Counted from the first letter of the stretch, positions 19,197 through 28,761 are shown. The stretch is DNA of 64,000 nt from Pseudomonas brassicacearum (GCF_000585995.1 NZ_CP007410.1:2321430-2385429), one strand, 5' to 3'. Program-made: numbers and translations. The notes: a model not told the origin generated them from the sequence alone.

Positions 19197-20170
19197 AAAC
19201 CGCATCTGCCGTCGCTAAATCGAATGGCAACTTCTATGGCTTGGGCACTTACCTGGGCCTGGCTGGCGCGCTGCTGGCGATGGTCGCGCTGTTCTCGGTC
19301 CTGAGCAGCCATTTCCTTTCCTACGACACGTTCAGCACCTTGGCCAACCAGATTCCAGACCTCATGGTGCTGGCGGTCGGCATGACCTTCATCCTGATCA
19401 TCGGCGGCATCGATCTGTCGGTAGGGTCGGTGCTGGCGCTCGCGGCGTCGACCGTCAGCGTTGCCATCCTCGGCTGGGGCTGGAGCGTCTGGCCGTCGGC
19501 CTTGCTCGGCATGGCCGTGGCGGCGCTGGCAGGTACCGTCACCGGTTCGATTACCGTGGCGTGGCGGATTCCCTCGTTCATCGTTTCCCTCGGCGTGCTG
19601 GAAATGGCCCGAGGCCTGGCGTACCAGATGACCGGCTCGCGCACGGCCTACATCGGCGACTCCTTCGCCTGGTTGTCCAATCCGATCGCCTTCGGCATTT
19701 CGCCCTCGTTCATCATTGCCTTGCTGGTGATCTTCATTGCCCAGGCGGTGCTGACCCGTACGGTGTTTGGCCGCTACTTGATCGGCATTGGCACCAACGA
19801 AGAGGCCGTGCGTCTGGCGGGTATCAACCCCAAGCCCTACAAGATCCTGGTCTTCAGTCTGATGGGGTTGCTGGCGGGTGTGGCGGCGCTGTTTCAGATT
19901 TCCCGCCTGGAGGCGGCGGATCCGAACGCCGGCTCGGGACTCGAACTGCAAGTCATCGCGGCCGTGGTGATCGGCGGCACCAGCCTGATGGGTGGGCGCG
20001 GTTCGGTCATCAGCACTTTCTTTGGCGTGCTGATCATCTCGGTGCTGGCGGCCGGCCTGGCGCAGATCGGCGCCACCGAACCGACCAAGCGCATCATTAC
20101 CGGCGCGGTGATCGTGGTGGCAGTCGTACTCGATACCTATCGCAGCCAGCGCGCCAGTCGGCGGGCCTGA
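19193..20170 (+). CDS. rbsC: RbsC, ribose ABC transporter permease
   Basis: A 325-residue inner-membrane permease with eight or more hydrophobic segments. The BPD_transp_2 family marks are FILIIGGIDLSVGSVLALAA, GTVTGSITVAWRIPSFIVSLG, GRYLIGIGTNEEAVRLAGIN (the coupling loop) and VIGGTSLMGGRGSV. Its ATG overlaps the rbsA stop, and rbsR begins three bases after its stop. Confidence 0.95.
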   Translation: MKTASAVAKSNGNFYGLGTYLGLAGALLAMVALFSVLSSHFLSYDTFSTLANQIPDLMVLAVGMTFILIIGGIDLSVGSVLALAASTVSVAILGWGWSVWPSALLGMAVAALAGTVTGSITVAWRIPSFIVSLGVLEMARGLAYQMTGSRTAYIGDSFAWLSNPIAFGISPSFIIALLVIFIAQAVLTRTVFGRYLIGIGTNEEAVRLAGINPKPYKILVFSLMGLLAGVAALFQISRLEAADPNAGSGLELQVIAAVVIGGTSLMGGRGSVISTFFGVLIISVLAAGLAQIGATEPTKRIITGAVIVVAVVLDTYRSQRASRRA

Positions 20171-20173
20171 ATC

Positions 20174-21193
20174 ATGGCGACGATCAAGGATGTGGCGGCG
20201 CTTGCGGGGATTTCCTACACGACCGTGTCCCATGTGGTGAACAAGACGCGGCCGGTGAGCGAAGAAGTGCGGCTCAAGGTCGAGGCCGCGATCAAGCGCC
20301 TGGACTACGTGCCCAGCGCCGTGGCCCGCTCGCTCAAGGCCAAGACCACGGCGACCATCGGCCTGCTGGTGCCCAACAGCCTCAACCCCTACTTTGCCGA
20401 GTTGGCCCGGGGGATCGAGGATCACTGTGAGCGCAACGGCTATTGCGTGATCCTGTGCAACTCCGATGACAACCCGGACAAGCAGCGCAGTTATCTGCGA
20501 GTGCTGCTGGAAAAGCGCATCGACGGCCTGATCGTTGCCTCCGCCGGTGGCGACGTCGGCCTGGCCGAGGGGTTGGCCAATGTGCGCACGCCCATGGTCA
20601 TCGTCGACCGCGGGCTCGACGGCGTTGATGCGGACCTGGTGCGCATCGACCATGAGTACGGCGCGTACCTGGCGACCCAGCACCTGCTGGAGCTGGGTCA
20701 TCGCGATATCGCCTTTATCGGTGGTCCGGCCGACACCAGCGTGGCGCAAATGCGCTTGGCCGGTTATTGCCGCGCGCTGAAAGAGTCGGGGATCGAATTG
20801 CCCGTCGAGCGCATGCTCGAGAGCGATTTCACCAGTACTGGCGGTTACCGCGCAGCCGCCCAATTGCTTGAGCATCAGCCGCCCACGGCCATTTTTGCCG
20901 CCAACGACATGATCGGCATCGGTGTGCTGCGGGCCGCCGCCGAGCGCAACGTGCGGGTGCCCAGCGAACTGTCGGTCATTGGTTTCGATGACATTCAAAT
21001 GAGCCGTTATGTCTACCCGGCGTTGACCACGGTGGGGCAATCGATCCTGCAGTTGGGCGAGATGGCGGCGCAAGTGCTGCTGCGGCGTATTGCTACGCCG
21101 GGGCTTGCCACCGACCAGCGCATCGTGACGCCCAGCATTGTCTTGCGAGAGTCGACTGCGCCGCTGTCCGGTGCATTCGCCCAATACCGCTGA
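20174..21193 (+). CDS. rbsR: RbsR, LacI-family ribose operon repressor
   Basis: A 339-residue repressor with a LacI-type helix-turn-helix at the N-terminus (ATIKDVAALAGISYTTVSHVVNKTRPVSEEVR), a hinge helix (PSAVARSLKAK) and a periplasmic-binding-protein-like ligand domain. In the middle of the rbs operon it most likely binds the perfect palindrome at 16561-16574 and is released by ribose. The position inside the operon, between rbsC and rbsK, is common in Pseudomonas. Confidence 0.93.
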   Translation: MATIKDVAALAGISYTTVSHVVNKTRPVSEEVRLKVEAAIKRLDYVPSAVARSLKAKTTATIGLLVPNSLNPYFAELARGIEDHCERNGYCVILCNSDDNPDKQRSYLRVLLEKRIDGLIVASAGGDVGLAEGLANVRTPMVIVDRGLDGVDADLVRIDHEYGAYLATQHLLELGHRDIAFIGGPADTSVAQMRLAGYCRALKESGIELPVERMLESDFTSTGGYRAAAQLLEHQPPTAIFAANDMIGIGVLRAAAERNVRVPSELSVIGFDDIQMSRYVYPALTTVGQSILQLGEMAAQVLLRRIATPGLATDQRIVTPSIVLRESTAPLSGAFAQYR

Positions 21194-21216
21194 ACCGAAT
21201 TGAAGAGTAGTGATGT

Positions 21217-22131
21217 ATGCCAGCAAAAGTAGTGGTAGTAGGCAGCTTGAACATGGATCTGGTGACCCGGGCGCCGCGTCTGCCCCGGGGCGGTGAAACG
21301 CTGATCGGCCAGTCGTTCTCGACCATTCCTGGGGGCAAGGGTGCCAACCAGGCCGTGGCCGCCGCGCGCCTGGGCGCGCAGGTGTCCATGGTCGGCTGCG
21401 TGGGCAGTGATGCCTATGGCCAGGAATTGCGCGGGGCGCTGCTGGCCGAGGGCATCGATTGCCAGGCGGTCGGCATTGTGGACGGCTCCAGCGGCGTGGC
21501 GCTGATCGTCGTCGATGACAACAGCCAGAATGCGATCGTTATCGTCGCCGGTGCCAATGGTGCGCTGACCCCTGATGTCCTCGACAGTGTCGATGAAGTG
21601 CTGCAAAGCGCCGATGTCATCATCTGTCAGCTTGAAGTGCCGGACGCCACCGTCGGCCACGCCCTCAAGCGAGGCCGTGAGTTGGGCAAGACCGTCATCC
21701 TCAACCCGGCACCAGCCTCCCATGCGTTGCCGGCCGACTGGTACGCCTACGTCGACTATCTGATTCCCAATGAAAGCGAGGCGGCGGTCCTCAGCGGGTT
21801 GGCGGTAGATTCCCTGGAAACCGCCGAAGCCGCCGCGACTCACTTGATCGCCGCCGGTGCCAGCAAGGTGATCGTGACGTTGGGTGCCCAGGGGCTGATA
21901 TTCGCCAACGGATCGAGCTTCGAACACTTCCCGGCCCCGCGGGTCAAGGCTGTGGACACCACGGCGGCCGGGGATACCTTTGTCGGCGGCTTCGCGGCCG
22001 CCCTGGCCAGTGGTCAAAACGAGGTCGACGCGATTCGTTTCGGTCAGGTCGCCGCCGCCTTGTCGGTTACCCGTGCGGGGGCGCAGCCCTCCATTCCCAC
22101 CTTGCTCGAAGTACAGGCTTTCAAATCATGA
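21217..22131 (+). CDS. rbsK: RbsK, ribokinase
   Basis: A 304-residue PfkB-family kinase forming ribose-5-phosphate from ribose and ATP. Motifs are [38 protein letters not shown] (sugar binding), NPAPA, and the anion-hole/catalytic [14 protein letters not shown] with the base Asp. Its TGA overlaps the rbsD ATG. Confidence 0.95.
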   Translation: MPAKVVVVGSLNMDLVTRAPRLPRGGETLIGQSFSTIPGGKGANQAVAAARLGAQVSMVGCVGSDAYGQELRGALLAEGIDCQAVGIVDGSSGVALIVVDDNSQNAIVIVAGANGALTPDVLDSVDEVLQSADVIICQLEVPDATVGHALKRGRELGKTVILNPAPASHALPADWYAYVDYLIPNESEAAVLSGLAVDSLETAEAAATHLIAAGASKVIVTLGAQGLIFANGSSFEHFPAPRVKAVDTTAAGDTFVGGFAAALASGQNEVDAIRFGQVAAALSVTRAGAQPSIPTLLEVQAFKS

Positions 22132-22532
22132 AAAAGACGCCGTTGTTGAACGTGGCACTGTCGCGGCTGATCGCCTCCCTCGGCCATGGCGACAAAGTGG
22201 TCATTGGTGATGCGGGCCTGCCGGTGCCGCCCCAGGTCGAGTTGATCGACCTGGCCCTGACCCAGGGCATTCCCGATTTTGTCAGCACCTTGAAGGTGGT
22301 ACTCAGCGAAATGCAGGTGGAAAGCCATGTGCTGGCGGAGGAAATCTTCGATAAACAACCGTCGGCCCTGACGACGCTGGAGGCGCTGCATGCCGACGGT
22401 GCCCTGGGGACGCGGGAGTTGGTCAGCCACGAGCAATTCAAGCGGCTTAGCCGTGAAGCCCGGGCGATTATTCGCACAGGAGAGTGCTCGCCGTACTGCA
22501 ACATCGTGCTGATCGCTGGAGTTACGTTCTAA
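22128..22532 (+). CDS. rbsD: RbsD, D-ribose pyranase
   Basis: A 134-residue mutarotase that interconverts beta-pyranose and beta-furanose ribose, supplying the form used by RbsK. The catalytic His lies in [21 protein letters not shown] and the family C-terminus [16 protein letters not shown] is present. It is translationally coupled to rbsK and 29 bases upstream of the nucleoside hydrolase. Confidence 0.94.
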   Translation: MKKTPLLNVALSRLIASLGHGDKVVIGDAGLPVPPQVELIDLALTQGIPDFVSTLKVVLSEMQVESHVLAEEIFDKQPSALTTLEALHADGALGTRELVSHEQFKRLSREARAIIRTGECSPYCNIVLIAGVTF

Positions 22533-22561
22533 CCCTGTCAACCTTGCACAAGGAGTGCGCC

Positions 22562-23590
22562 ATGCACCGCTATGCTCAGAAAATGCATCAACTGGTCCGG
22601 AGTCTGCTGCTTTTGTCCTTGATCACCGCTACGAGCGCCCAGGCGGCGGAAAAAATCGACCTGATCATCGACACCGATCCAGGGGCCGACGACGTGGTTG
22701 CCTTGCTGTTTGCCCTGGCGTCCCCTGAAGAGCTGCATATCCGTGCGCTGACCACCGTCGCTGGGAATGTGCGCCTGGACAAGACCTCCCGCAATGCTCG
22801 CCTGGCGCGGGAATGGGCGGGGCGCGAAGAGGTGCCGGTATACGCCGGTGCGCCGAAACCGCTGATGCGCACACCCATCTACGCCGAGAACATCCATGGC
22901 AAGGAAGGCCTGTCGGGTGTCACCGTGCACGAGCCAAAGAAGGGGCTGGCCGAGGGCAATGCCGTCAACTACCTGATTGATACCCTCAAGGCCGCCAAGC
23001 CCCACAGCATCACCATTGCGATGCTCGGCCCGCAGACCAACCTGGCCCTGGCGTTGATCCAGGAACCTGAGATTGTCCAGGGCATCAAGGAAGTGGTGAT
23101 CATGGGCGGCGCGCACTTCAACGGTGGCAACATCACGCCGGTGGCGGAATTCAATCTGTTTGCCGATCCGCAAGCGGCCGAGATCGTCGCCAAAAGCGGC
23201 CTGAAGCTGACGTATCTGCCCTTGGATGTGACTCACAAGGTCCTCACCAGCGAAGCGCGCCTGAAGCAGATTGCCGCCGTGAACAACAATGCCAGCAAGC
23301 TGGTGGGCGATATCCTCAACGAGTACGTCAAGGGCGATATGGAACACTACGGCATGACGGGCGGGCCGGTGCACGACGCGACGGTGATCGCTTACCTGCT
23401 CAAGCCGCAACTGTTTACCGGGCGTTCGGTCAACGTCGTGGTGGACAGTCGCGAGGGCCCGACTTTCGGCCAGACCATCGTTGATTGGTACGACGGCCTG
23501 AAGGCGCCGAAGAACGCCTTCTGGGTGGAAAACGGTGATGCCCAGGGCTTCTTTGACCTGTTGACCGAGCGGCTGGCACGCCTCAAGTAA
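22562..23590 (+). CDS. Exported nucleoside hydrolase
   Basis: A 342-residue inosine-uridine nucleoside N-ribohydrolase. The calcium/ribose site DTDPGADDVVALLFAL, the GNVRLDKTSRNA segment, GGAHFNGGNITPVAEFNLFADPQAA and VHDATVIAYLL are intact. Residues about 1-29 form a clear signal peptide (LVRSLLLLSLITATSAQAAE), so the enzyme should act in the periplasm, releasing ribose directly to RbsB. AAGGAG lies seven bases before the ATG. It is the last gene of the rbs operon, followed by a strong terminator. Confidence 0.92.
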   Translation: MHRYAQKMHQLVRSLLLLSLITATSAQAAEKIDLIIDTDPGADDVVALLFALASPEELHIRALTTVAGNVRLDKTSRNARLAREWAGREEVPVYAGAPKPLMRTPIYAENIHGKEGLSGVTVHEPKKGLAEGNAVNYLIDTLKAAKPHSITIAMLGPQTNLALALIQEPEIVQGIKEVVIMGGAHFNGGNITPVAEFNLFADPQAAEIVAKSGLKLTYLPLDVTHKVLTSEARLKQIAAVNNNASKLVGDILNEYVKGDMEHYGMTGGPVHDATVIAYLLKPQLFTGRSVNVVVDSREGPTFGQTIVDWYDGLKAPKNAFWVENGDAQGFFDLLTERLARLK

Positions 23591-23602
23591 TCGGCCTTGC
23601 TG

Positions 23603-23632
23603 CGCGCTCGCAGGTTGGCCTGCGGGCGCGTT
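23603..23632. terminator. Terminator between the rbs operon and a convergent small gene
   Basis: CGCGCTCGCAGG (23603-23614) pairs with CCTGCGGGCGCG (23619-23630) over 12 positions with a single T-G pair and a TTGG loop. It lies between convergent stops, so it may serve both strands. Confidence 0.75.
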
Positions 23633-23636
23633 AGCT

Positions 23637-23834
23637 TCAATCCACAGTGTCAATGATGCTCGGGTACCGTTCGAATGCCTGCTGGATGAAGTTGCGGGCG
23701 ACCTCTGTTCCCAACTCTTTGACCAACAGTTCTATGCCGATGATCGCCAGTTCCTCCGGGCTGCCCGGGCTGTAGGAGCTGTGGCCCTCCGACCATTTGG
23801 CATTGATGGTGGCTTCGATGCTGACGGTGCTCAT
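23637..23834 (-). CDS. Small protein of unknown function
   Basis: A 65-residue, soluble-looking acidic protein starting MSTVSIEATINAKW. I do not recognise it. The ribosome-binding site is weak; an in-frame ATG 21 codons earlier is open but less plausible. The body is helical (PEELAIIGIELLVKELGTEVARNFIQQAFERYPSII). It faces the nucleoside hydrolase and shares the terminator between them. Confidence 0.55.
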   Translation of the reverse strand: MSTVSIEATINAKWSEGHSSYSPGSPEELAIIGIELLVKELGTEVARNFIQQAFERYPSIIDTVD

Positions 23835-23966
23835 GGTGGGGCTCGCGAGTTGGAGGTCTGTGGGCTGAGTTAACCATTTTTGCCAAGGTTTTGGCACTGC
23901 GACTTAGGCATCAGGGAAGGGCTGTGCGACACTTGTTTTTTTGGATTTTCTGAAGGAGCCCTTGCC

Positions 23967-24272
23967 GTGCAGATCGATTTGAACGCGCCTGACGGGCTGA
24001 CCTTGGAAGCGGTTCGTCAGTTGCTGGCGTCGGCCAGTGATGACGAGCACACCCAATTGCGGGTGACCAAGGGAGGGATCGCCTACTTGTCTTCGGGGGT
24101 GGTAGGAGGTGTCGACATTGACGGCTTGCTGTTTCGGCTTGAAACGTGGGCCAAGGGCTCGGGTTATGTCGGACGGGTCGCTGCCAGTGATGAGGTCTGG
24201 GTCACGCAGATCTACAATGCGTTGAAAGAGAACTGGCCGAATCCGCCCTTTGATTACATTGACGTTTACTGA
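23967..24272 (+). CDS. Small protein of unknown function
   Basis: A 101-residue protein starting at a GTG with AAGGAG nine bases upstream. The sequence begins VQIDLNAPDGLTLEAVRQLLAS and has a compact alpha/beta look with Trp-rich C-terminus (KENWPNPPFDYIDVY). No membrane segment, signal peptide or metal motif is visible. I do not recognise the family. The ATG 29 codons earlier lacks a ribosome-binding site. Confidence 0.6.
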   Translation: MQIDLNAPDGLTLEAVRQLLASASDDEHTQLRVTKGGIAYLSSGVVGGVDIDGLLFRLETWAKGSGYVGRVAASDEVWVTQIYNALKENWPNPPFDYIDVY

Positions 24273-24437
24273 CTGTTATTCATATTCAGTCACGATTCAT
24301 GTCTGAACACGGCTGTCGCGCTCAGGCAAACTGCCGGTTTTCCGGATGAAAGGCAGGCCGATAGCCACGGTGTTGAAACCTGGCGCTGTTTGGGCTGTCG
24401 CACGCTCTCTGTTTATTTATCAAGAAAAGGAGGCTTC

Positions 24438-24755
24438 ATGCCTTGGAAGCTCGCGTCATTGAGTACTTTGCTGGCCGCCGCGTTCTTGAGCGGTTGCAGC
24501 AGCGGCCCCTCTGAGTCGACCCCTGACCCCGTGGCAACCGAGACCGGTAGTGGTCGTTGCGAAGCAAAGGCCGCCGAGTTCGCCATTGGCAAGCAGGCCT
24601 CGCCGCAATTGCTGGAACAGGCTCGCGCCCGCGCTGGCGCGCAGAATGCCCGGATCCTCAAGCCCAACGACATGGTGACGCTTGAGTACCGCTCTGACCG
24701 CTTGAATCTCAGTACCGATGCCAACCTGGTGGTCAATCGCGTGAACTGCGGCTGA
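24438..24755 (+). CDS. I78-family peptidase-inhibitor-like lipoprotein
   Basis: A 105-residue protein with a lipoprotein signal (lipobox LSGC, Cys at about residue 20), a short Ser/Pro linker and a C-terminal I78 domain: GRCEAKAAEFAIGK, RARAGAQNARILKPND, TLEYRSDRLNLSTDANLVVNRVNCG. I78 proteins include elastase inhibitors of the potato-inhibitor-I-like kind; many bacterial copies are uncharacterised. AAAGGAGG lies six bases before the ATG. A bidirectional terminator follows. Confidence 0.82.
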   Translation: MPWKLASLSTLLAAAFLSGCSSGPSESTPDPVATETGSGRCEAKAAEFAIGKQASPQLLEQARARAGAQNARILKPNDMVTLEYRSDRLNLSTDANLVVNRVNCG

Positions 24756-24777
24756 TCGTCGGTTTTCAATCGCCCAT

Positions 24778-24809
24778 AAAAAACCCCGTCACATGGACGG
24801 GGTTTTTTT
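24778..24809. terminator. Bidirectional Rho-independent terminator
   Basis: A-tract, AACCCCGTC stem, ACATG-type loop, GACGGGGTT stem and T-tract at 24803-24809. It separates the convergent I78 lipoprotein and cold-shock genes and reads well on both strands. Confidence 0.92.
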
Positions 24810-24823
24810 AGTGCGCCGAGAAA

Positions 24824-25036
24824 TTACTCAGGGCGAACTTGTGCAGCTTGCATACCCTTTTGGCCTTTCTCAGCCACGAAGGAAACGGTCTGGCCTTCTT
24901 TCAGGCTTTTGAAACCGTCGCTTTCGATAGCTTTGAAGTGTACGAACAGGTCGTCACCGCCACCTTGAGGAGTGATGAAGCCGAAGCCTTTTTCATCGTT
25001 GAACCATTTAACGGTGCCGGTTTGGCGATTAGACAT
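24824..25036 (-). CDS. cspA: CspA/CapB-family cold-shock protein
   Basis: A 70-residue OB-fold RNA chaperone. RNP1 (KGFGFIT) and RNP2 (DLFVHFKAI) motifs are intact. The sequence is close to Pseudomonas CapB-type proteins. The start [12 protein letters not shown] is typical. The upstream region is AT-rich and without an ORF, consistent with a long 5' leader, though its boundaries cannot be set by eye. Which paralogue it is cannot be decided here. Confidence 0.9.
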   Translation of the reverse strand: MSNRQTGTVKWFNDEKGFGFITPQGGGDDLFVHFKAIESDGFKSLKEGQTVSFVAEKGQKGMQAAQVRPE

Positions 25037-25266
25037 GGTGTATCTCCAAGAAACATATATTTTCAGTGTACTGTGCTGCTCAGGCCAACTGGGCACACCC
25101 GGGTATCATAGTCGAAATGTTCGATTTGGGAGCCCCCCGGACGCACTGTTTGCCAATCAGTCGTGTTTTCTTTACCGCCTTGACCGGCTGAAAGGCCCGG
25201 TTTTAAAGGCTTTCAGCGTAAAGTAAAGACGATAAAAAAAGCTGTAAAACCTGCATAAATTGTTTG

Positions 25267-25318
25267 AAAAAGCCCTTTTCAGGCGCTTTTTATGGGGTGA
25301 AAAGGAGGCAGTTGCCTC
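25267..25318. terminator. Two adjacent hairpins after the secreted-protein gene
   Basis: AAAAAGC/GCTTTTT (25267-25291) is an A-tract/T-tract hairpin that can terminate on either strand. GAGGCA-GT-TGCCTC (25305-25318) lies next to the stop of the minus-strand gene and is followed on that strand by CTTTTC. Confidence 0.6.
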
Positions 25319-25324
25319 GGCCTG

Positions 25325-25630
25325 TCACTGTTTTTTCGCGTCGGGGTTGGCCTTGCACGTGGAGATCTGAGTCAGTGCCTTTCTCTGCAGATCCTCGCTG
25401 GCCTTATTGTCCATCAATGCCTGGATGTCCTTGGCTGGGTAGGACTTGATTGCATCGGCGCCACAGGCGCAATGGGCTTTGGCCGCCGCCGCGCCGATCT
25501 GGGGCGTTGCCGCCTGGGTGCACTGGGCCATGTATTTGTCACGCTCCCCCTTGGGCCAATCGGCATGGGCGGAAAGCGGAAGCAGCAGGGCGAGGGGGGC
25601 GACTACTGCGAACAATGTATTCAGACGCAT
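25325..25630 (-). CDS. Small exported protein with cysteines, unknown function
   Basis: A 101-residue protein with a signal peptide (MRLNTLFAVVAPLALLLPLSAHA) and a mature part carrying Cys residues at YMAQC, KAHCACGAD and ISTCKA, suggesting disulfides or a metal/haem-like CxC arrangement. I do not recognise a named family. AAGGAG nine bases upstream fixes the start. It is monocistronic and its own 3' hairpins follow. Confidence 0.72.
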   Translation of the reverse strand: MRLNTLFAVVAPLALLLPLSAHADWPKGERDKYMAQCTQAATPQIGAAAAKAHCACGADAIKSYPAKDIQALMDNKASEDLQRKALTQISTCKANPDAKKQ

Positions 25631-26002
25631 GCGAAGATGCTCCTTTCGGGTCAATGTCTTGTTATCTGAGGCGTTGCGCTCGCTTCAGTTCAGCACTCTG
25701 GCATAAAAACCCTGGATTTACGCCCGCGGCAATCCGGACGCGGCGATGACCGTTCATCTGTGCTAGCATGCCGGGCTCGGGTATTTCCAGGCTCCGGAGG
25801 ACGACAGGTCCCGGTAGCGGCAAATGCTCGAATAACCCTGATTTGAATCCCAGTCACTCTGGTTCGGTTTCCCGGTTGGCCGCAAGGCTCCTGCCGCTGT
25901 AAGGCAGGCGTTCGTCATTGAATGGCCTGGACTGGATCTTGTACTGGCTCATCCCAACCCACGTGACCTTTGGTAGGGGTCACCACTAGGAGAGGAGGCG
26001 CC
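25631..26002 (+). promoter_or_regulatory. Promoter and long leader of the thrS operon
   Basis: These 372 bases have no gene. They contain the thrS promoter(s) and a GC-rich probable leader. CCTGCC (25890-25895) and GGCAGG (25903-25908) make a hairpin, while AGCGGCA (25816-25822) could instead pair with TGCCGCT (25892-25898), which overlaps the first arm. Such competing stems fit an attenuation or translational-control leader, but this is inference. AGGAGAGGAGG precedes the ATG. Confidence 0.45.
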
Positions 26003-27925
26003 ATGCCAACTATTACTCTTCCCGACGGCAGTCAACGTTCATTCGATCACCCGGTTTCCGTAGCCGAGGTCGCCGCATCCATCGGCGCGGGCCTGGCCAA
26101 GGCCACCCTGGCCGGCAAGGTCAACGGCAAACTGGTCGACGCCAGTGACGTCATCGACAGCGACGCCACGCTGCAAATCATCACGCCCAAGGATGAAGAG
26201 GGGCTGGAGATCATTCGCCACTCTTGCGCACACCTGGTCGGCCACGCGGTCAAGCAGCTGTACCCGAGCGCGAAGATGGTCATCGGGCCGGTCATCGATG
26301 AAGGCTTCTATTACGACATCGCCTTCGAGCGTCCTTTCACGCCGGACGACATGGCCGCCATCGAACAGCGCATGCAGCAGCTGATCGAGAAAGATTACGA
26401 CGTCATCAAGAAAGTCACCCCGCGCGCCGAAGTCATCGAAGTGTTCAAGGCTCGTGGCGAGGACTACAAGTTGCGTCTGGTGGAAGACATGCCGGACGAG
26501 CAGGCCATGGGCCTGTATTACCACGAAGAATACGTCGACATGTGCCGTGGCCCGCACGTGCCGAACACGCGTTTCCTGAAATCCTTCAAGCTGACCAAGT
26601 TGTCCGGCGCCTACTGGCGTGGCGATGCGAAGAACGAGCAGCTGCAGCGCGTCTATGGCACCGCCTGGGCCGACAAGAAGCAGCTGGCGGCCTACATCCA
26701 GCGCATCGAGGAAGCCGAGAAGCGCGATCACCGCAAGATCGGCAAGCGCCTGGGCTTGTTCCACACCCAGGAAGAGTCCCCGGGCATGGTGTTCTGGCAC
26801 CCGAACGGCTGGACCCTGTACCAGGTGCTCGAGCAATACATGCGCCAGGTCCAGCGTGAAAACGGCTACCTCGAGATCAAGACGCCACAAGTGGTGGACC
26901 GCAGCCTGTGGGAGAAATCCGGGCACTGGGCCAACTACGCCGACAATATGTTCACCACCCAGTCGGAAAACCGCGACTACGCCATCAAGCCGATGAACTG
27001 CCCTTGCCACGTGCAGGTGTTCAACCAGGGCCTGAAAAGCTACCGCGAGCTGCCGATGCGCCTGGCCGAGTTCGGTGCCTGCCACCGTAACGAGCCGTCG
27101 GGTGCGCTGCACGGCATCATGCGCGTGCGTGCGTTCACCCAGGACGATGCGCACATTTTCTGCACTGAAGAGCAGATGCAGGCCGAATCCGCCGCCTTCA
27201 TCAAGCTGACCATGGACGTCTATCGGGACTTCGGCTTCACCGAAGTCGAGATGAAGCTGTCCACTCGTCCGGAAAAGCGTGTCGGCTCCGACGAGCTGTG
27301 GGATCGCGCCGAAGCGGCGCTGGCCGCTGCCCTTGATAGCGCGGGCCTGGCGTACGACCTGCAACCGGGCGAGGGGGCCTTCTACGGTCCGAAAATTGAA
27401 TTCTCGCTGAAAGATTGCCTCGGTCGTGTGTGGCAGTGTGGTACCTTGCAGCTCGATTTCAACCTGCCGATCCGTCTGGGCGCCGAATACGTGTCCGAAG
27501 ACAACAGCCGCAAGCACCCGGTCATGCTTCACCGCGCGATCCTCGGTTCCTTCGAGCGTTTCGTCGGGATTCTGATCGAACACTACGAGGGTGCGTTCCC
27601 CGCGTGGCTGGCGCCGACCCAGGCAGTGATCATGAATATCACTGATAAACAGGCAGATTTTGCCGCTGAAGTCGAAAAAACTCTCAATCAAAGCGGATTT
27701 CGTGCCAAGTCCGACTTGAGAAATGAAAAGATCGGCTTTAAAATCCGCGAGCATACTTTGCTCAAGGTTCCCTTTCTCTTGGTTATTGGAGATCGGGAGG
27801 TCGAGATGCAGACTGTCGCTGTGCGTACTCGTGAAGGTGCTGACCTGGGCTCGATGCCCGTCGCCGAATTCGCTGAGTTTCTCGCGCAAGCGGTTTCCCG
27901 GCGTGGTCGCCCAGATTTGGAGTAA
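26003..27925 (+). CDS. thrS: Threonyl-tRNA synthetase
   Basis: A 640-residue class II synthetase. An N-terminal TGS domain ([20 protein letters not shown]) is followed by the editing domain with the [14 protein letters not shown] motif, the catalytic core with zinc-binding Cys in [12 protein letters not shown] and class II motif 2 ([29 protein letters not shown]), and the anticodon-binding domain. The TAA stop overlaps the first of three ATT codons at the head of infC, coupling the two genes. Confidence 0.97.
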   Translation: MPTITLPDGSQRSFDHPVSVAEVAASIGAGLAKATLAGKVNGKLVDASDVIDSDATLQIITPKDEEGLEIIRHSCAHLVGHAVKQLYPSAKMVIGPVIDEGFYYDIAFERPFTPDDMAAIEQRMQQLIEKDYDVIKKVTPRAEVIEVFKARGEDYKLRLVEDMPDEQAMGLYYHEEYVDMCRGPHVPNTRFLKSFKLTKLSGAYWRGDAKNEQLQRVYGTAWADKKQLAAYIQRIEEAEKRDHRKIGKRLGLFHTQEESPGMVFWHPNGWTLYQVLEQYMRQVQRENGYLEIKTPQVVDRSLWEKSGHWANYADNMFTTQSENRDYAIKPMNCPCHVQVFNQGLKSYRELPMRLAEFGACHRNEPSGALHGIMRVRAFTQDDAHIFCTEEQMQAESAAFIKLTMDVYRDFGFTEVEMKLSTRPEKRVGSDELWDRAEAALAAALDSAGLAYDLQPGEGAFYGPKIEFSLKDCLGRVWQCGTLQLDFNLPIRLGAEYVSEDNSRKHPVMLHRAILGSFERFVGILIEHYEGAFPAWLAPTQAVIMNITDKQADFAAEVEKTLNQSGFRAKSDLRNEKIGFKIREHTLLKVPFLLVIGDREVEMQTVAVRTREGADLGSMPVAEFAEFLAQAVSRRGRPDLE

Positions 27926-27930
27926 TTATT

Positions 27931-28476
27931 ATTAAGCGTGAAATGAGACAAGATAAACGAGCTGCACCGAAAGCCCCGATCAACGAGAATATCTCGGCAC
28001 GCGAGGTTCGGTTAATTGGCGCTGACGGCGAGCAGATTGGCATCGTCTCGATTGATGAAGCGCTTCGTATTGCTGAAGAAGCCAAGCTTGATCTGGTAGA
28101 AATTTCCGCAGACGCAGTCCCACCGGTATGCCGGGTGATGGACTACGGCAAGTCGATCTTCGAAAAGAAGAAGCAGATTGCCGCGGCGAAGAAGAACCAG
28201 AAGCAGATTCAGGTAAAAGAAATCAAGTTTCGTCCAGGGACGGAGGAAGGGGATTACCAGGTAAAACTGCGCAACCTGGTACGTTTCCTGAGTGACGGGG
28301 ACAGGGCCAAGGTATCCTTGCGATTCCGCGGCCGTGAGATGGCCCACCAGGAGCTGGGGATGGAACTCCTCAAGCGGGTTGAACAAGACCTGCTCGAGTA
28401 CGGTTCGGTCGAACAGCATCCTAAGATGGAAGGACGCCAGCTGATCATGGTCATCGCCCCGAAAAAGAAGAAGTAA
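27931..28476 (+). CDS. infC: Translation initiation factor IF-3 with AUU start codon
   Basis: IF-3 binds the 30S subunit and checks start-codon pairing. The N domain ([31 protein letters not shown]), linker ([12 protein letters not shown]) and C domain ([35 protein letters not shown]) are complete. No ATG/GTG fits the family N-terminus; instead ATT-AAG at 27931 matches the E. coli infC AUU-AAA start, with TGGAG ending eight bases earlier. ATT at 27928 is an alternative; the first ATG (27943) would lose KREM. AUU starts let IF-3 repress its own translation. Confidence 0.88.
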   Translation: MKREMRQDKRAAPKAPINENISAREVRLIGADGEQIGIVSIDEALRIAEEAKLDLVEISADAVPPVCRVMDYGKSIFEKKKQIAAAKKNQKQIQVKEIKFRPGTEEGDYQVKLRNLVRFLSDGDRAKVSLRFRGREMAHQELGMELLKRVEQDLLEYGSVEQHPKMEGRQLIMVIAPKKKK

Positions 28477-28536
28477 TCAACAGGGCACGGCAGGCCTTGC
28501 GATTATGTTTATCAACTGAATGCGGAGTATCCGAAC

Positions 28537-28731
28537 ATGCCAAAGATGAAAACCAAAAGTGGTGCTGCTAAGCGGTTTCTGAAAACTGCTAACGGTATCA
28601 AGCACAAGCACGCTTTCAAGAGCCACATCTTGACCAAAATGTCGACCAAGCGTAAGCGTCAACTGCGCGGTAGCAGCTTGCTGCATCCGTCTGACGTGGC
28701 AAAAGTCGAGCGCATGCTGCGCCTTCGTTAA
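28537..28731 (+). CDS. rpmI: 50S ribosomal protein L35
   Basis: A 64-residue basic protein with the L35 signature [19 protein letters not shown]...[20 protein letters not shown] lies eight bases before the ATG. It sits in the conserved infC-rpmI-rplT order, where L20 commonly represses rpmI translation in enterobacteria. Confidence 0.97.
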   Translation: MPKMKTKSGAAKRFLKTANGIKHKHAFKSHILTKMSTKRKRQLRGSSLLHPSDVAKVERMLRLR

Positions 28732-28761
28732 TTTTTGGATCAAGAATAGAGGAAGTAACTC

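Noticed and set aside
25780..25990. Cobalamin-type or other named riboswitch in the thrS leader
   Set aside because: The conserved B12-box and core patterns were not found, and thrS is not a cobalamin gene. Only generic stems are supported.
26039..27889. Over 600-codon minus-strand frame opposite thrS
   Set aside because: Shadow of a highly conserved synthetase gene; composition is that of a mirror frame.
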